39,151 bases of DNA from Methanobrevibacter sp. (GTDB taxonomy: Archaea; Methanobacteriota; Methanobacteria; Methanobacteriales; Methanobacteriaceae), in the NCBI GenBank assembly GCA_031284925.1, contig JAITXE010000050.1, positions 1 through 39,151 of the forward strand, given 5' to 3'. Under the pieces are notes generated by a model. The model was not told the DNA's origin. It saw nothing but the letters and a program-made list of their open reading frames with translations, and searched no databases. Shown here in pieces: positions 26,543 to 35,734 of the stretch (position 1 is its first letter; each line of letters opens with the position of its first letter). The translations under genes were made by a program, and so were the position numbers.

Positions 26543-27904
26543 ATGAGTAAAAGAAGATTGTTTGGTACTTTTGGTGTTAGAAGAGTGGCTAATGAAGTTT
26601 TAGATCCAGAATTTGCATCTTTATTGGCTGGAAGTTTTGGGTCTTTAGTTGGTAGGAGAATTGCTGTTGGTGGAGATACACGAACATCCACACCAATGAT
26701 AAAACATGCTATAATAGCAGGACTTTTATCCGTAGGATGTGAAGTGGTTGATCTTGGGATTTTGCCAACACCAGCAGTTCAATATGCAACTCGTAACTAT
26801 TTTGATGGGGGAATAATTGTGACAGCTTCTCATAACCCACCAAAATATAATGGAATTAAATTTGTTGATGAATTTGGAATTGGAATTAGTGAAGATATGG
26901 ATATAGGTGTTGAAGAATTATATTTCAATAAAAATCCTAAAAGAGTGAGTTGGGATAAAATTAAGAAATTATATGATAATGACACGATTATAGATGAATA
27001 CATAGATGAAACTATTAAAAGAGTGGATGAAGAAGCAATTAAAAAAGCTAAATTAAAAGTAGTTTTAGACTGTGGATCAGGTGCAGGTTGTTTTACAGCA
27101 CCATATCTTTTTGAAAAACTTGGGTGTGAACTTATAACATTGAATGCTCAACCAGATGGATCTTTTCCAGGAAGAGACCCAGAACCTATAGAAGAAAACC
27201 TCCAAGATTTAATAGCTATGGTTAAAGAACTTGGTGCAGATGTTGGAATAGCTCATGATGGTGATGCAGATAGAACCATATTTATAGATGAAACTGGAAG
27301 CTTCGTCCCAGGAGATAAAACATTTGCTTTAGTAGAAAAATACATGTTAAAAGCAAATAATGGTGGTTTAATTGTTACAACAGTAGCAACATCAACAGCT
27401 ATTTATGATATAGCAGAAGAATATAATGGAGAAGTAATAGCTACAGCTGTTGGAGACCTTCTTGTTGCAAGGAAATTACATGATGAAGATGGTTTGCTCG
27501 GTGGGGAAGAAAATGGTGGTTTAATCTTTCCAGATTTTGTATATGGGAGAGATGCAGCACTTTCAGCATCAAAGGTTTTAGAGATCATGGCAATTGAAAA
27601 AACCCCACTTTCTAAATTAATTGATGAACTCCCATCTTATTTTACTGAAAAAATGAAAGTGCAATGTGATGATGATATAAAAGAAGAAGTTTTAAGAAAA
27701 ATATCTGATGAAGTTTCAACCTTAGGATTTAAAGTAGATACCACCGATGGTGTTAAGATTTTTAAAGATGAAGGATGGATTATTATTAGACCATCTGGAA
27801 CAGAACCAATTTTTAGATGCTTTGCAGAATCAAAATCCCAGAAAGATGCTAAAGAAATGGCTAATTGGGGAATTGCTTTAATTGAGAAGTATAAAGGGGA
27901 ATGA
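26543..27904 (+). CDS. glmM: Phosphoglucosamine mutase (phosphohexomutase)
   Basis: 453 residues from ATG 26543, with AAGGTGATC upstream; the GTG three codons earlier is part of that site. Alpha-D-phosphohexomutase with four domains: the N-terminal LFGTFGVRR, the phosphoserine loop VTASHNPPKYNGIKF near 93, metal loop DGDADRTIF near 243, sugar-binding GGEENGG near 322, and the C-terminal phosphate loop RPSGTEPIFRC near 420. It interconverts glucosamine-6-P and glucosamine-1-P for UDP-GlcNAc, needed for pseudomurein and glycans. Length and the PSGTEP context fit the archaeal GlmM; phosphomannomutase or phosphoglucomutase activity cannot be excluded. Confidence 0.87.
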   Translation: MSKRRLFGTFGVRRVANEVLDPEFASLLAGSFGSLVGRRIAVGGDTRTSTPMIKHAIIAGLLSVGCEVVDLGILPTPAVQYATRNYFDGGIIVTASHNPPKYNGIKFVDEFGIGISEDMDIGVEELYFNKNPKRVSWDKIKKLYDNDTIIDEYIDETIKRVDEEAIKKAKLKVVLDCGSGAGCFTAPYLFEKLGCELITLNAQPDGSFPGRDPEPIEENLQDLIAMVKELGADVGIAHDGDADRTIFIDETGSFVPGDKTFALVEKYMLKANNGGLIVTTVATSTAIYDIAEEYNGEVIATAVGDLLVARKLHDEDGLLGGEENGGLIFPDFVYGRDAALSASKVLEIMAIEKTPLSKLIDELPSYFTEKMKVQCDDDIKEEVLRKISDEVSTLGFKVDTTDGVKIFKDEGWIIIRPSGTEPIFRCFAESKSQKDAKEMANWGIALIEKYKGE

Positions 27905-28056
27905 TTGAAAGTTTCCATTTCTAAATTTTAATTTAATTTTTAAATGAATAGAAACCATATTTTTCATGATAAAAATTAATTAGATTATATTAACATTAAT
28001 AAATACATATTTTAGAAGAAAAATATTATTTAAAAAAAATTAAAAAAGTGTATCTG

Positions 28057-28902
28057 ATGAATGAACCTAAAAATTTAACTCCAAAAAGTTTCCTAAAAAG
28101 ACTATCTAATAAAAAGGTAGATAAGATTAGTAAGTTCTATAAAAGTAAAAATATAAGTGATTTTCTTGATTTTGCTGATGAAAAATCCATTAAATCTTTT
28201 CTAAAAGAACATGAATCAGATTTATTGATTGAAAATTTGCAGAAACATGAAACAAAGAATCTGAAAAGTTATCATGTTCTTAAACTTCTTCTTGATTCAA
28301 CCTCATCATGTGAGATATCTGATGCTCTTTCTTTACTAACAAATAATAATGGAGTTTTAAAAGGTTTAAAAAGTATTAATGGCTTAAAAACTTATGGTAG
28401 GGTTGTAACTGTAGAAACCTCATCTGATGACTGGGGAACATCAGTTTTAGCTATTGATAATGCAAAAAATGAAGAAGTATTGTTTATAAAATCATCTGAT
28501 AAAGACAAACATGATTTTAAGAAAAATAGATCTGCAGTTTGGGGTGAGTTAACATCAAAATATTCTAGAAAAAAAGGAATAGCTGGAACATTTATTTTAG
28601 GGTATGTTAGAGACATAGATTTTGTAGTTGATTTTGATTATCCCGTATTTGCAATTGATACATGTCCTAATGCGGGTAGTCCTCTTGGATTTGGAACAAT
28701 TAATCAAAGTTTAAAACTGCATGATTTTAATATTAATCCCGGCGACTTTGTATTTGGAGATAAAAGTGGGGTTGTTTTAATTCCTAAGGAACTATTTAAA
28801 ATTACAATAAGAAAGTTAATAAATATAAAAATAAATGAAACAAATATTAAAAACAATCTTAAAAAAGGAAAGAACTTTTCACGAGTTATAAATTTAAAAT
28901 AA
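28057..28902 (+). CDS. RraA-like/HMG aldolase-fold protein with N-terminal extension
   Basis: 281 residues from ATG 28057 (AAAGTG upstream; an in-frame GTG nine bases earlier overlaps it). The first 80 residues are lysine-rich and helical and unlike RraA. Residues about 85-265 match the RraA/dimethylmenaquinone methyltransferase-like fold: STSSCEISDAL, a GRVVTVE strand, SAVWGELTSKYSRKKGIAGTFILGYVRDID with the conserved Arg-Asp of the family, and PGDFVFGDKSGVVLIP, a very typical RraA end. In bacteria, relatives inhibit RNase E or act as class II pyruvate aldolases; neither role is assured here. The methyltransferase name often given to such proteins is a misannotation. Confidence 0.75.
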   Translation: MNEPKNLTPKSFLKRLSNKKVDKISKFYKSKNISDFLDFADEKSIKSFLKEHESDLLIENLQKHETKNLKSYHVLKLLLDSTSSCEISDALSLLTNNNGVLKGLKSINGLKTYGRVVTVETSSDDWGTSVLAIDNAKNEEVLFIKSSDKDKHDFKKNRSAVWGELTSKYSRKKGIAGTFILGYVRDIDFVVDFDYPVFAIDTCPNAGSPLGFGTINQSLKLHDFNINPGDFVFGDKSGVVLIPKELFKITIRKLINIKINETNIKNNLKKGKNFSRVINLK

Positions 28903-29012
28903 AAAATACCCAATTATAAGATAAACTTATTTAATAAAAAAGTATTAAAAAAATAGAAAGATTAGTAATTATTATGAAATATAAAATCAATATAGTATTT
29001 ATAAACGGATTT

Positions 29013-29435
29013 TTAACCACTAACAGTAACTTTTATCATTTTATCATTTGCTTTTATTGAATTTACAACATCCATTCCCTTAACAACTTTTCCAAATACT
29101 GTATGAACACCATCAAGATGAGTTTGTGGGCTGTGGGTTATGAAAAATTGACTTCCACCAGTGTCTTTTCCTGCATGAGCCATTGATAATGCACCAGTTC
29201 CATGCTTATTATCATTTATTTCACATTTTATTGTATATCCTGGACCACCAGTTCCATTTCCTTTTGGACAACCACCTTGAATAACAAAATCATCAAGCAC
29301 CCTATGGAAAGTTAACCCATCATAAAATCCTTCTTTAATTAATTTTTCAAAGTTAGCTACTGTATTAGGAGCATCTTTATCAAATAATTCTAATTCTATA
29401 TTACCTTTTTCAGTTTCAATTATGGCTTTTTTCAT
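29013..29435 (-). CDS. Peptidyl-prolyl cis-trans isomerase, cyclophilin type
   Basis: 140 residues from ATG 29435, with AAAGTGAT upstream. Compact single cyclophilin domain without signal peptide, so cytoplasmic. Motifs: [30 protein letters not shown] (about 43-72) with the catalytic Arg in FHR and the QGG loop, [19 protein letters not shown] near 81 (MA.....SQFFI), and [18 protein letters not shown] near 106 (the W of eukaryotic cyclophilins is replaced by His). Shorter than eukaryotic cyclophilin A but normal for small archaeal and bacterial forms. Catalyses proline isomerisation in protein folding. Confidence 0.95.
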   Translation of the reverse strand: MKKAIIETEKGNIELELFDKDAPNTVANFEKLIKEGFYDGLTFHRVLDDFVIQGGCPKGNGTGGPGYTIKCEINDNKHGTGALSMAHAGKDTGGSQFFITHSPQTHLDGVHTVFGKVVKGMDVVNSIKANDKMIKVTVSG

Positions 29436-29537
29436 TTTATCACTTTAATAATTTTTTAATTAATTTAAGTCATTATTCTTAATATGTCTGTTAATTTGAT
29501 AAGTATCTGTAATATGATTGTAATTAAATAGATATAA

Positions 29538-29960
29538 TTAAATTGAATAATCAAAACTATGTGGGCAATAAGATTCACAAATGGTATCATTTGCAAGATC
29601 TAAGCATTGATGACAATCATCAGATACTCCTTCTTTTAATCTATGTAAATTACATAATATATCTTCAGTTCTTCCTTTTCTGCAAGTTTCACATATTTCA
29701 GATACAATATCTTTTTTAGATGCTAATCCTTCTTTAAGGTTAAATGCAAGTTCTTTAATCATTTTTCCCATTTCTTCTGTAAGTTCAATTTCTCGTCCAC
29801 CACGTTTATCACTTAGATATTGAGAAACAGCAGGTTGAGTAATATCTAATAATTCTGAGATTTCTTTTTGTTTCATCCCTAATTTAAAAAGTTCTTTAGC
29901 TAAAACAGCACGAGTTGTTGGGATTATATACCATACAATAAGTTCACAAGGTTGTTTCAT
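29538..29960 (-). CDS. HTH transcriptional regulator with Cys-rich C-terminus
   Basis: 140 residues from ATG 29960. A helix-turn-helix at about 21-54 (LAKELFKLGMKQKEISELLDITQPAVSQYLSDKRGG) is of XRE-like type. The last 55 residues hold seven cysteines: CETC, one in ILCNLH, CHQC and ICESYC. This may bind zinc or an iron-sulfur cluster, making it a candidate metal or redox sensor. Proteins of this layout are common in methanogens as predicted transcriptional regulators without known targets. It is divergent from the flippase gene across a 287-bp gap and may control one or both. Confidence 0.8.
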   Translation of the reverse strand: MKQPCELIVWYIIPTTRAVLAKELFKLGMKQKEISELLDITQPAVSQYLSDKRGGREIELTEEMGKMIKELAFNLKEGLASKKDIVSEICETCRKGRTEDILCNLHRLKEGVSDDCHQCLDLANDTICESYCPHSFDYSI

Positions 29961-30247
29961 GAGTTATGCCCCCAATAAATATCTTAAATCTTAATTTAAT
30001 ATCCAAATAATTCTTATTAAAAATATAATTAATATCACTGCCATATAAAAATATAACAGCTATTTATATTATTTAACTTATTTTATATATATTTTATGTC
30101 AAATTTAATAAAATAATATAAGTTAATAAAATTTAATATTATATTAATTCATAAAAAGACAATTGTTATTTTAGCAAAAAGATTTTTTATAAATAATATA
30201 ATCTATAAAACATTACAAATTTATATTCAAATAGATAGGACTATTCA

Positions 30248-31684
30248 ATGAATGCAGTGCAAGATTTATTTAAAAACACATGCTTGTTAAGTATATCACA
30301 AATTATTACAAATCTACTTGGATTTATTTGGTCGATATTGACTATAAACTATCTTGGAGTAGATCAGAGTGGTATAATTAGCTTTGCTATTGCAACAATC
30401 ACAATGGCGAATATTTTCATGGACTTTGGAATGAGTACATATATTGTACGAACTATTTCTAGGGATAATAATCTGGTGCATAAATATTTAGGAAATGTAA
30501 TTCCTTTAAAAATTATTCTATCCCTATCCACAATAGTTATAGTTTCTTTAATATTAAAAATATTAAATTATCCTGATTTAAAGATATTACTCTGTTTAAT
30601 CATAGGGATTCAGTATGCAATAATGAGTATGCGTGATTGGTTTTATGGAATATTTCAAGCATTCAATAAAATGAAATATCAAGCTATTGGAACAATTATA
30701 AACAGTGTATTTTTATTATTAATCATAATAATCACAATATATTTAAATCTTGGAATAGTCTTCATTGCTTTAGCATATTTACTATCTACTATTATATCCA
30801 CAGCATATGTAATTAAAATCATTAGGAAATTAGTTAAACATATAAAAATTGAATTTGATTTTGGTTATTGGTTTAAGACATTGAAAAAATCTATCCCATT
30901 TGCTATGACAATTCTTCTTACAACAATTTTTTTCACAACAGATCAGGTAATGATATCTGTAATCTCAGGTGATCATGCCTTAGGAATATATGCTTCTAGC
31001 TATAAAATTCTATCCGTATTTATAACAATTTATGTAATGTATACAGTTACAATATTTCCACTTATGTCTAGTTTATATAATAAAAAATCAGATGATATTT
31101 TAAAGATTTCTTATGAAAAATCAGTAAAATATCTTTTAGCTTTAGCTTTACCATTATGTATTGGAATAAGTTTTTATGCAAAAGATATCATTGCTTTACT
31201 TTTTAATTCATTTTTTAGTGAAGCAATTCCTCTTCTACAAGTTTTAATATGGAACATTGTGTTTGTTTTTGTCAATGGAATATCTGATACAGTTTTAAAT
31301 TCAAGTAATCATGAGATGGCCGTTGCTAAAAGAACTGCAATAGCTGGTATTTTTAATTTTATCTTAAATTTAGTATTTATACATGAATTTTCATATTTTG
31401 GTGCCGCCATCTCAACATTACTTAGTGGTTTGCTTATTTTAATACTAAATAATTATTTAATATCAAGGACTGTTTTTAAATTAAATAAATCATTAATTAA
31501 AGATGTGGTGAAAATTGGAATATCATCATCCATTTTAGCTATTGCATTATATTTAACTAAGATTTCTATGTGGTTAGCTATACCAGTGGGACTAGTTATT
31601 TACATCACAGTTATTTTACTTACAAAAACATTAGATAAAGATGATATTTACATTGTTAAAGAACTCCTTGGAAAAAACAATTAA
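30248..31684 (+). CDS. Flippase, polysaccharide/oligosaccharide exporter (MOP superfamily)
   Basis: 478 residues from ATG 30248. About 12-14 hydrophobic helices spread through the chain with short charged loops, as in Wzx/RfbX flippases. The N-terminus NTCLLSISQIITNLLGFIWSILTINYLG is the typical first helix with the conserved Gly-Phe pattern, followed by GIISFAIATITMANIFMDFGMSTYIVR. It would flip lipid-linked sugars (pseudomurein precursors, S-layer or N-glycans) across the membrane. No glycosyltransferases flank it, so the cargo cannot be named from context. The gene stands alone between a divergent HTH regulator and a convergent unknown gene. Confidence 0.85.
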   Translation: MNAVQDLFKNTCLLSISQIITNLLGFIWSILTINYLGVDQSGIISFAIATITMANIFMDFGMSTYIVRTISRDNNLVHKYLGNVIPLKIILSLSTIVIVSLILKILNYPDLKILLCLIIGIQYAIMSMRDWFYGIFQAFNKMKYQAIGTIINSVFLLLIIIITIYLNLGIVFIALAYLLSTIISTAYVIKIIRKLVKHIKIEFDFGYWFKTLKKSIPFAMTILLTTIFFTTDQVMISVISGDHALGIYASSYKILSVFITIYVMYTVTIFPLMSSLYNKKSDDILKISYEKSVKYLLALALPLCIGISFYAKDIIALLFNSFFSEAIPLLQVLIWNIVFVFVNGISDTVLNSSNHEMAVAKRTAIAGIFNFILNLVFIHEFSYFGAAISTLLSGLLILILNNYLISRTVFKLNKSLIKDVVKIGISSSILAIALYLTKISMWLAIPVGLVIYITVILLTKTLDKDDIYIVKELLGKNN

Positions 31685-31764
31685 ATTATATAATTTTAAA
31701 TTTGACCATTTTTTAATATATATCAGACCCCTTGTTAATTAAAAGAAATTTTAAAATTAATCAA

Positions 31765-32490
31765 CTATCTTAATATTCTGGTTCGTTGTTGGAAAGGAAT
31801 AGCTAAATCCATGATATTACCATTTAAAAATGCTGAAACTGATAAAATTACGCTACCAGGCATGATATTGGATGGTGTTCCTCTTTCAACTAAATAAACA
31901 TTCTGATTTCCTAATGCTGCACCAACCATAGCCCCAGCTATTATTCCCACTGATCTCATGTTTTCTATAGTGGCTAAAACTACGGGATCATCGGTTTCAT
32001 TAGAAACAAATCCTACTCCAGGAATTTCTCTAGTCTCATTTTCTATCTTTTTTGAAATATCTGTTAGACCTTTCATCCGATAAGCTGCTTCAATTGCAGA
32101 GTTTGCAACATCACTAACAAAGCTTTCACCGTAATATGTATCAAAAGCTAAAATTAATGCATCAGGAAATCTATCTTGATGTATTTTTGCTTCAGCATAA
32201 GAAATACCTTCACCAGCATTTTCTTTATTTTTAGAAATGCCTTTTAAGTCCCCAATATCTTCAGCACATTCTTCTAAAACATTTACAATTCCATTATTAA
32301 TTTTTTCAACTAATTCATCTTTAACAAAAGCAGATATAACAATATCATCACCAGTTACATTTGTAAGTGAAACTTTCTCTGCTCCTAAATCCTTAATCTT
32401 ATAAAGATTATTTTGAACATTTTCAATTAATGATTTAGACACGGATATATCATTTGAAGATATATCTGATCCAATAGCTATGGCTTTCAT
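31765..32490 (-). CDS. Conserved protein of unknown function
   Basis: 241 residues from ATG 32490, with GGGTGTT upstream. No signal peptide; one mildly hydrophobic stretch (IIAGAMVGAALG, about 184-195) looks like a buried glycine-rich turn rather than a membrane helix. Conserved-looking blocks are ISYAEAKIHQDRFPDALILAFDTYYGESF (near 97-125) and RGTPSNIMPGSVILSVSAFLNGN (near 203-225). I do not recognise the family. It lies 141 bp downstream of the aldehyde dehydrogenase gene on the same strand and may be transcribed with it, so a link to F420 or lactaldehyde metabolism is conceivable but unsupported. Confidence 0.8.
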   Translation of the reverse strand: MKAIAIGSDISSNDISVSKSLIENVQNNLYKIKDLGAEKVSLTNVTGDDIVISAFVKDELVEKINNGIVNVLEECAEDIGDLKGISKNKENAGEGISYAEAKIHQDRFPDALILAFDTYYGESFVSDVANSAIEAAYRMKGLTDISKKIENETREIPGVGFVSNETDDPVVLATIENMRSVGIIAGAMVGAALGNQNVYLVERGTPSNIMPGSVILSVSAFLNGNIMDLAIPFQQRTRILR

Positions 32491-32631
32491 TTTAACACCC
32501 TGAGAGTTTATATTTTAATAATAATTATTTTTTATTAAAATTTAATTATAATTTACTTATAAATTAAATAATAATCTATTATTTATCATTTTCTTAATAA
32601 GTTAAATAATTATTATTTGAATTGTATCAAA

Positions 32632-34044
32632 TTATCTTAAATTAATAGCTATTAACTTTGTTTTACACATATCTTCAACCGCGTATTTAACTCCTTCTTT
32701 CCCAATACCACTTAATTTAAATCCTCCAAAAGGCATGTTATCTGTTCTAAATGTTGATTGTTTATTTATAAAAACTGTCCCTGATTCAATTTCATTAGCA
32801 CATTTTAAAGCATCATGAATATTTTCTGTGAAAACACCACTTTGAAGACCAAATTTTGTATTATTGGCTACTTTAATAGCTTCATCAACCCCATTAACTC
32901 TTATAATTGGAGAAACTGGTCCAAATATTTCATTAACAATCACATCCATATCTTCTTTTACATCATCTAAAATTGTGGGCTTAAAAAAGTTACCTTTTCT
33001 TTTACCACCATGAATTAATTTTGCACTATTTTCAATTGCATTCTGCACAGATTTTTCAACTATTTCTGCTGCTTTTTCATCGATTAAAGGTCCAATATCT
33101 GTTTTCATATTCATTGGATCTCCTATTTTCAGTTTTTTAGTTTCTTTAATAAATAAATCTAAGAATTCATCACATATTTCATCATCAATAATAATCCTTT
33201 TAACTCCCATACATACTTGCCCAGAATAAAGATATGAACCAGCAACAGCACCTTTAACAGCTTTATCAATCACAGCATCTTTAAGCACAATTAAGGGATC
33301 ATTACCTCCGAGCTCTAGACTGACTCTTTTCATTCCGGCCCTATTTTTTATCATAATACCTACAGGAACACTTCCAGTGAATGAAATCTTGTTAACATCT
33401 TGATTAACTGCTAATTCATTTCCAATTTCCCTGCCATATCCTGTAACACTATTAATAATACCTGGTGGAAAATAATTATCAATTATTTCACATAATCTAA
33501 GAGCTGAAAGTGGTGCTTTAGTAGAGGGTTTTAAGATTGTAGAATTTTTTGCAACTATTGCAGGAGCTACTTTATGAATAGCTAAATTAACAGGATAATT
33601 AAATGGAGTAATAGCTACTACAAGACCTAAAGGTACTTTTTCAGTAAATGCATAAAATCCTTTTCCCCCTAAACCAGCATCTAATGGAATAGACTCCCCA
33701 TAAATTCTTTTTCCTTCTTCAGCGGATAACTTCAATGTTTCAATGGATCTTTCCATTTCAAAGAGAGAATCTTTAATTGGCTTACCAGTTTCCTGAGTAA
33801 TTGTTTTAGCTATTTTCTTTTTTTCATTTCGCAAATCTTCATAAGAAGAATATATTGCATTTGATACTTTATAAGCAGACCATTTATTTAATATTCTTTG
33901 AGAATTTTTTCCAGCTTTAATAGCTTCTTTAACATCTATTTTATCACATACTGGAACATTTCCAATAATTTTATGAGTATATGGATTTATAACATCTATT
34001 ACTTCATCTTTTCTCACATATTTTCCATTAATAAGTATATTCAT
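32632..34044 (-). CDS. Aldehyde dehydrogenase, lactaldehyde dehydrogenase (CofA)-like
   Basis: 470 residues from ATG 34044, with GAAGGTT upstream. Full ALDH fold: ITPFNYPVNLAIHKVAPAI near 147-165, the FTGSVPVG NAD loop near 225, catalytic Glu in SLELGGNDPLIVL near 249, catalytic Cys in LYSGQVCMGVKRI near 282, and EIFGPVSPI near 383. Size and motif details resemble the Methanocaldococcus lactaldehyde dehydrogenase that makes lactate for coenzyme F420. Close relatives in the same family are non-phosphorylating glyceraldehyde-3-phosphate dehydrogenases (GapN), so the substrate is uncertain. No other F420 gene is adjacent. Confidence 0.82.
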   Translation of the reverse strand: MNILINGKYVRKDEVIDVINPYTHKIIGNVPVCDKIDVKEAIKAGKNSQRILNKWSAYKVSNAIYSSYEDLRNEKKKIAKTITQETGKPIKDSLFEMERSIETLKLSAEEGKRIYGESIPLDAGLGGKGFYAFTEKVPLGLVVAITPFNYPVNLAIHKVAPAIVAKNSTILKPSTKAPLSALRLCEIIDNYFPPGIINSVTGYGREIGNELAVNQDVNKISFTGSVPVGIMIKNRAGMKRVSLELGGNDPLIVLKDAVIDKAVKGAVAGSYLYSGQVCMGVKRIIIDDEICDEFLDLFIKETKKLKIGDPMNMKTDIGPLIDEKAAEIVEKSVQNAIENSAKLIHGGKRKGNFFKPTILDDVKEDMDVIVNEIFGPVSPIIRVNGVDEAIKVANNTKFGLQSGVFTENIHDALKCANEIESGTVFINKQSTFRTDNMPFGGFKLSGIGKEGVKYAVEDMCKTKLIAINLR

Positions 34045-34264
34045 TTTTTAACCTTCAATTAGTTATTTAGGCAATATCAAGCTATAAACATGTTTAACAA
34101 ATGATTAAAAAATTCATTTTTCTAATTGATTATTTTCTAAGGATTAATTTTTATAAACAAAAGTATTATCAGATATTTGTTAAATATAATATTCATATAT
34201 AAAAAAGTAATTTTATAGTTTTATAAGAAAATTATTTGAATTTTATCAAACCCTAATAAATATA

Positions 34265-34274
34265 GATTTATATA
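34265..34274 (+). promoter_or_regulatory. Candidate TATA box for the ABC permease gene
   Basis: ATTTATATAC in the 350-bp gap upstream of the ABC permease, with an A-rich stretch before it. Initiation about 25 bases downstream would leave a leader of roughly 95 bases. Nothing else was recognised in the gap 34045-34392. Confidence 0.45.
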
Positions 34275-34392
34275 CTATAAAAAAGTAATTTATTATAAAA
34301 TATAACTATTGTTATGATAAATTATAATTTGAAGAAAAATTCATTTAAACTTACAAAGTATATTTTAATTATAAAAATTTTGAGTGATTATA

Positions 34393-35130
34393 TTGAATAA
34401 AAAAGTACTTCCATTAATATTGCCCATAGTTGTTGTTATCCTCTGGTATATATTTACAGTTCCAATAAAAATAGTTCCAGATTATGTTATTCCAACCCCA
34501 ATACTAGTTATAACTTCTCTTTATCAATTAATAACTACAGGAAAATTATTTACTCATATAGTAAGTACTTTGACTAAAGTTTTATCTGGATTGGTTTTAG
34601 CATCAATAATAGGTATTCCTCTTGGAATTTTATTAGGATTCTCTGATAAATTAGATGCAATGAGTAAAATTATTGTTGGTATTTTAAGACCTATACCTCC
34701 AGTTGCATGGATTCCATTTTCTATTTTATGGTTTGGAATTGGTCTAATTCCAGGAGTATTTATTATTTTCATGGGATGTTTCTTTCCAATTCTTATCTAT
34801 ACAATTGATGGTGTTAAAAGAGTTGATAATGTATTAATAGAAGCTGGGAAAACTTTAGGTGCAAACAGTCTACAAATAATACGGAAAATAATCTTTCATG
34901 CATCTATACCGGCCATACTCTCTGGTTTAAAGGTTGGAATAGGAATAGCATTAATGTGTACAGTTACAGCTGAAATGGTAGCATCTAATAATGGATTAGG
35001 ATATTTAATAATGAATTCATCCCAATTATTTGATACTGGTGCTGTGGTTGTGGGTATGATTTCAATAGGAGTCATTGGTTTGCTCTTTGATTTAATATTT
35101 AAAAAAGTTCAAGATTCAGTGTTTTGGTAA
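34393..35130 (+). CDS. ABC transporter permease, SsuC/TauC-type (TTG start)
   Basis: 245 residues from TTG 34393, about five bases after GAGTGAT; an in-frame GTG at 34384 lies inside that site and is less likely. About six membrane helices (BPD-type importer permease). The cytoplasmic EAA loop is clear: EAGKTLGANSLQIIRKIIFHASIPAILSGLKVGIG (about 153-187), where the ATPase docks. Similarity in size and motif is to the sulfonate/taurine/nitrate import family (RPIPPVAWIPFSILWFGIG is typical). It pairs with the ATPase gene 600 bp downstream. No substrate-binding protein gene is present in the window, so the cargo is unknown. Confidence 0.87.
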   Translation: MNKKVLPLILPIVVVILWYIFTVPIKIVPDYVIPTPILVITSLYQLITTGKLFTHIVSTLTKVLSGLVLASIIGIPLGILLGFSDKLDAMSKIIVGILRPIPPVAWIPFSILWFGIGLIPGVFIIFMGCFFPILIYTIDGVKRVDNVLIEAGKTLGANSLQIIRKIIFHASIPAILSGLKVGIGIALMCTVTAEMVASNNGLGYLIMNSSQLFDTGAVVVGMISIGVIGLLFDLIFKKVQDSVFW

Positions 35131-35209
35131 ATATCTGGAAATTTAAGGAGTTTACCCAATTGAAAAGTTATAAAATCATCTTAAAAGATAATATAATGGA
35201 GAAGAATGG

Positions 35210-35446
35210 ATGACTAAAAATATGTGATATGGGTGTGGGAATAATGAATTCCAATTTGTTGAAGGAGTTTTAACCTATACAGCATGTGGATCAAAGAATA
35301 AAAATATTAAAAAGGAAGAATTTAAAAATGAATATGTTAAAACAGAGTATATAAACTTTGATGAAAAATTAATAGAAGAAGAGATAAAAAGGTTGATGCA
35401 ACCATTTTGGGCTTATGAGAAGTTTACCAAAGAAAAAAATTATTAA
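35210..35446 (+). pseudogene. Small zinc-ribbon gene with in-frame TGA
   Basis: Read from ATG 35210 the frame is MTKNM, TGA, then YGCGNNEFQFVEGVLTYTACGSKN and a charged tail to TAA 35446, 78 residues in all. The TGA takes the place of the first Cys in an expected CxxC (TGA-Y-G-C). A third Cys follows in TACGSKN, so a zinc ribbon short of one ligand is left. The remaining 72 codons are unbroken, so the mutation looks recent. Selenocysteine is formally possible but is not known in Methanobacteriales as far as I am aware. It lies between ABC permease and ATPase genes on the same strand. Confidence 0.65.
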
Positions 35447-35734
35447 ATTAAATTAGACATTTAAATGATTACTAAAATAATATCCCATTAACTATAGTTT
35501 AAAACCTATCTTTTTGCAATTCATGCATATTTTGAATTTTACTAAAATTAATTTTTTTTAAAAATATTGCTATATTTTTATTATTTTATAAAATAAGATA
35601 CATTTATAAAAATCATTCATTGTTTAAAAATTGGTTTTAAACTATTAATTATATAAAAGAAATTTAAAATATTAATTTATATATAAAAATTCAATCTAAT
35701 GAATATTTAAATAATAAATAAAGATGGGATTAAT

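Noticed and set aside
26344-26691. 115-residue minus-strand frame over the glmM start
   Set aside because: Overlaps the glmM ribosome binding site and N-terminus, has no start signal and is a shadow frame.
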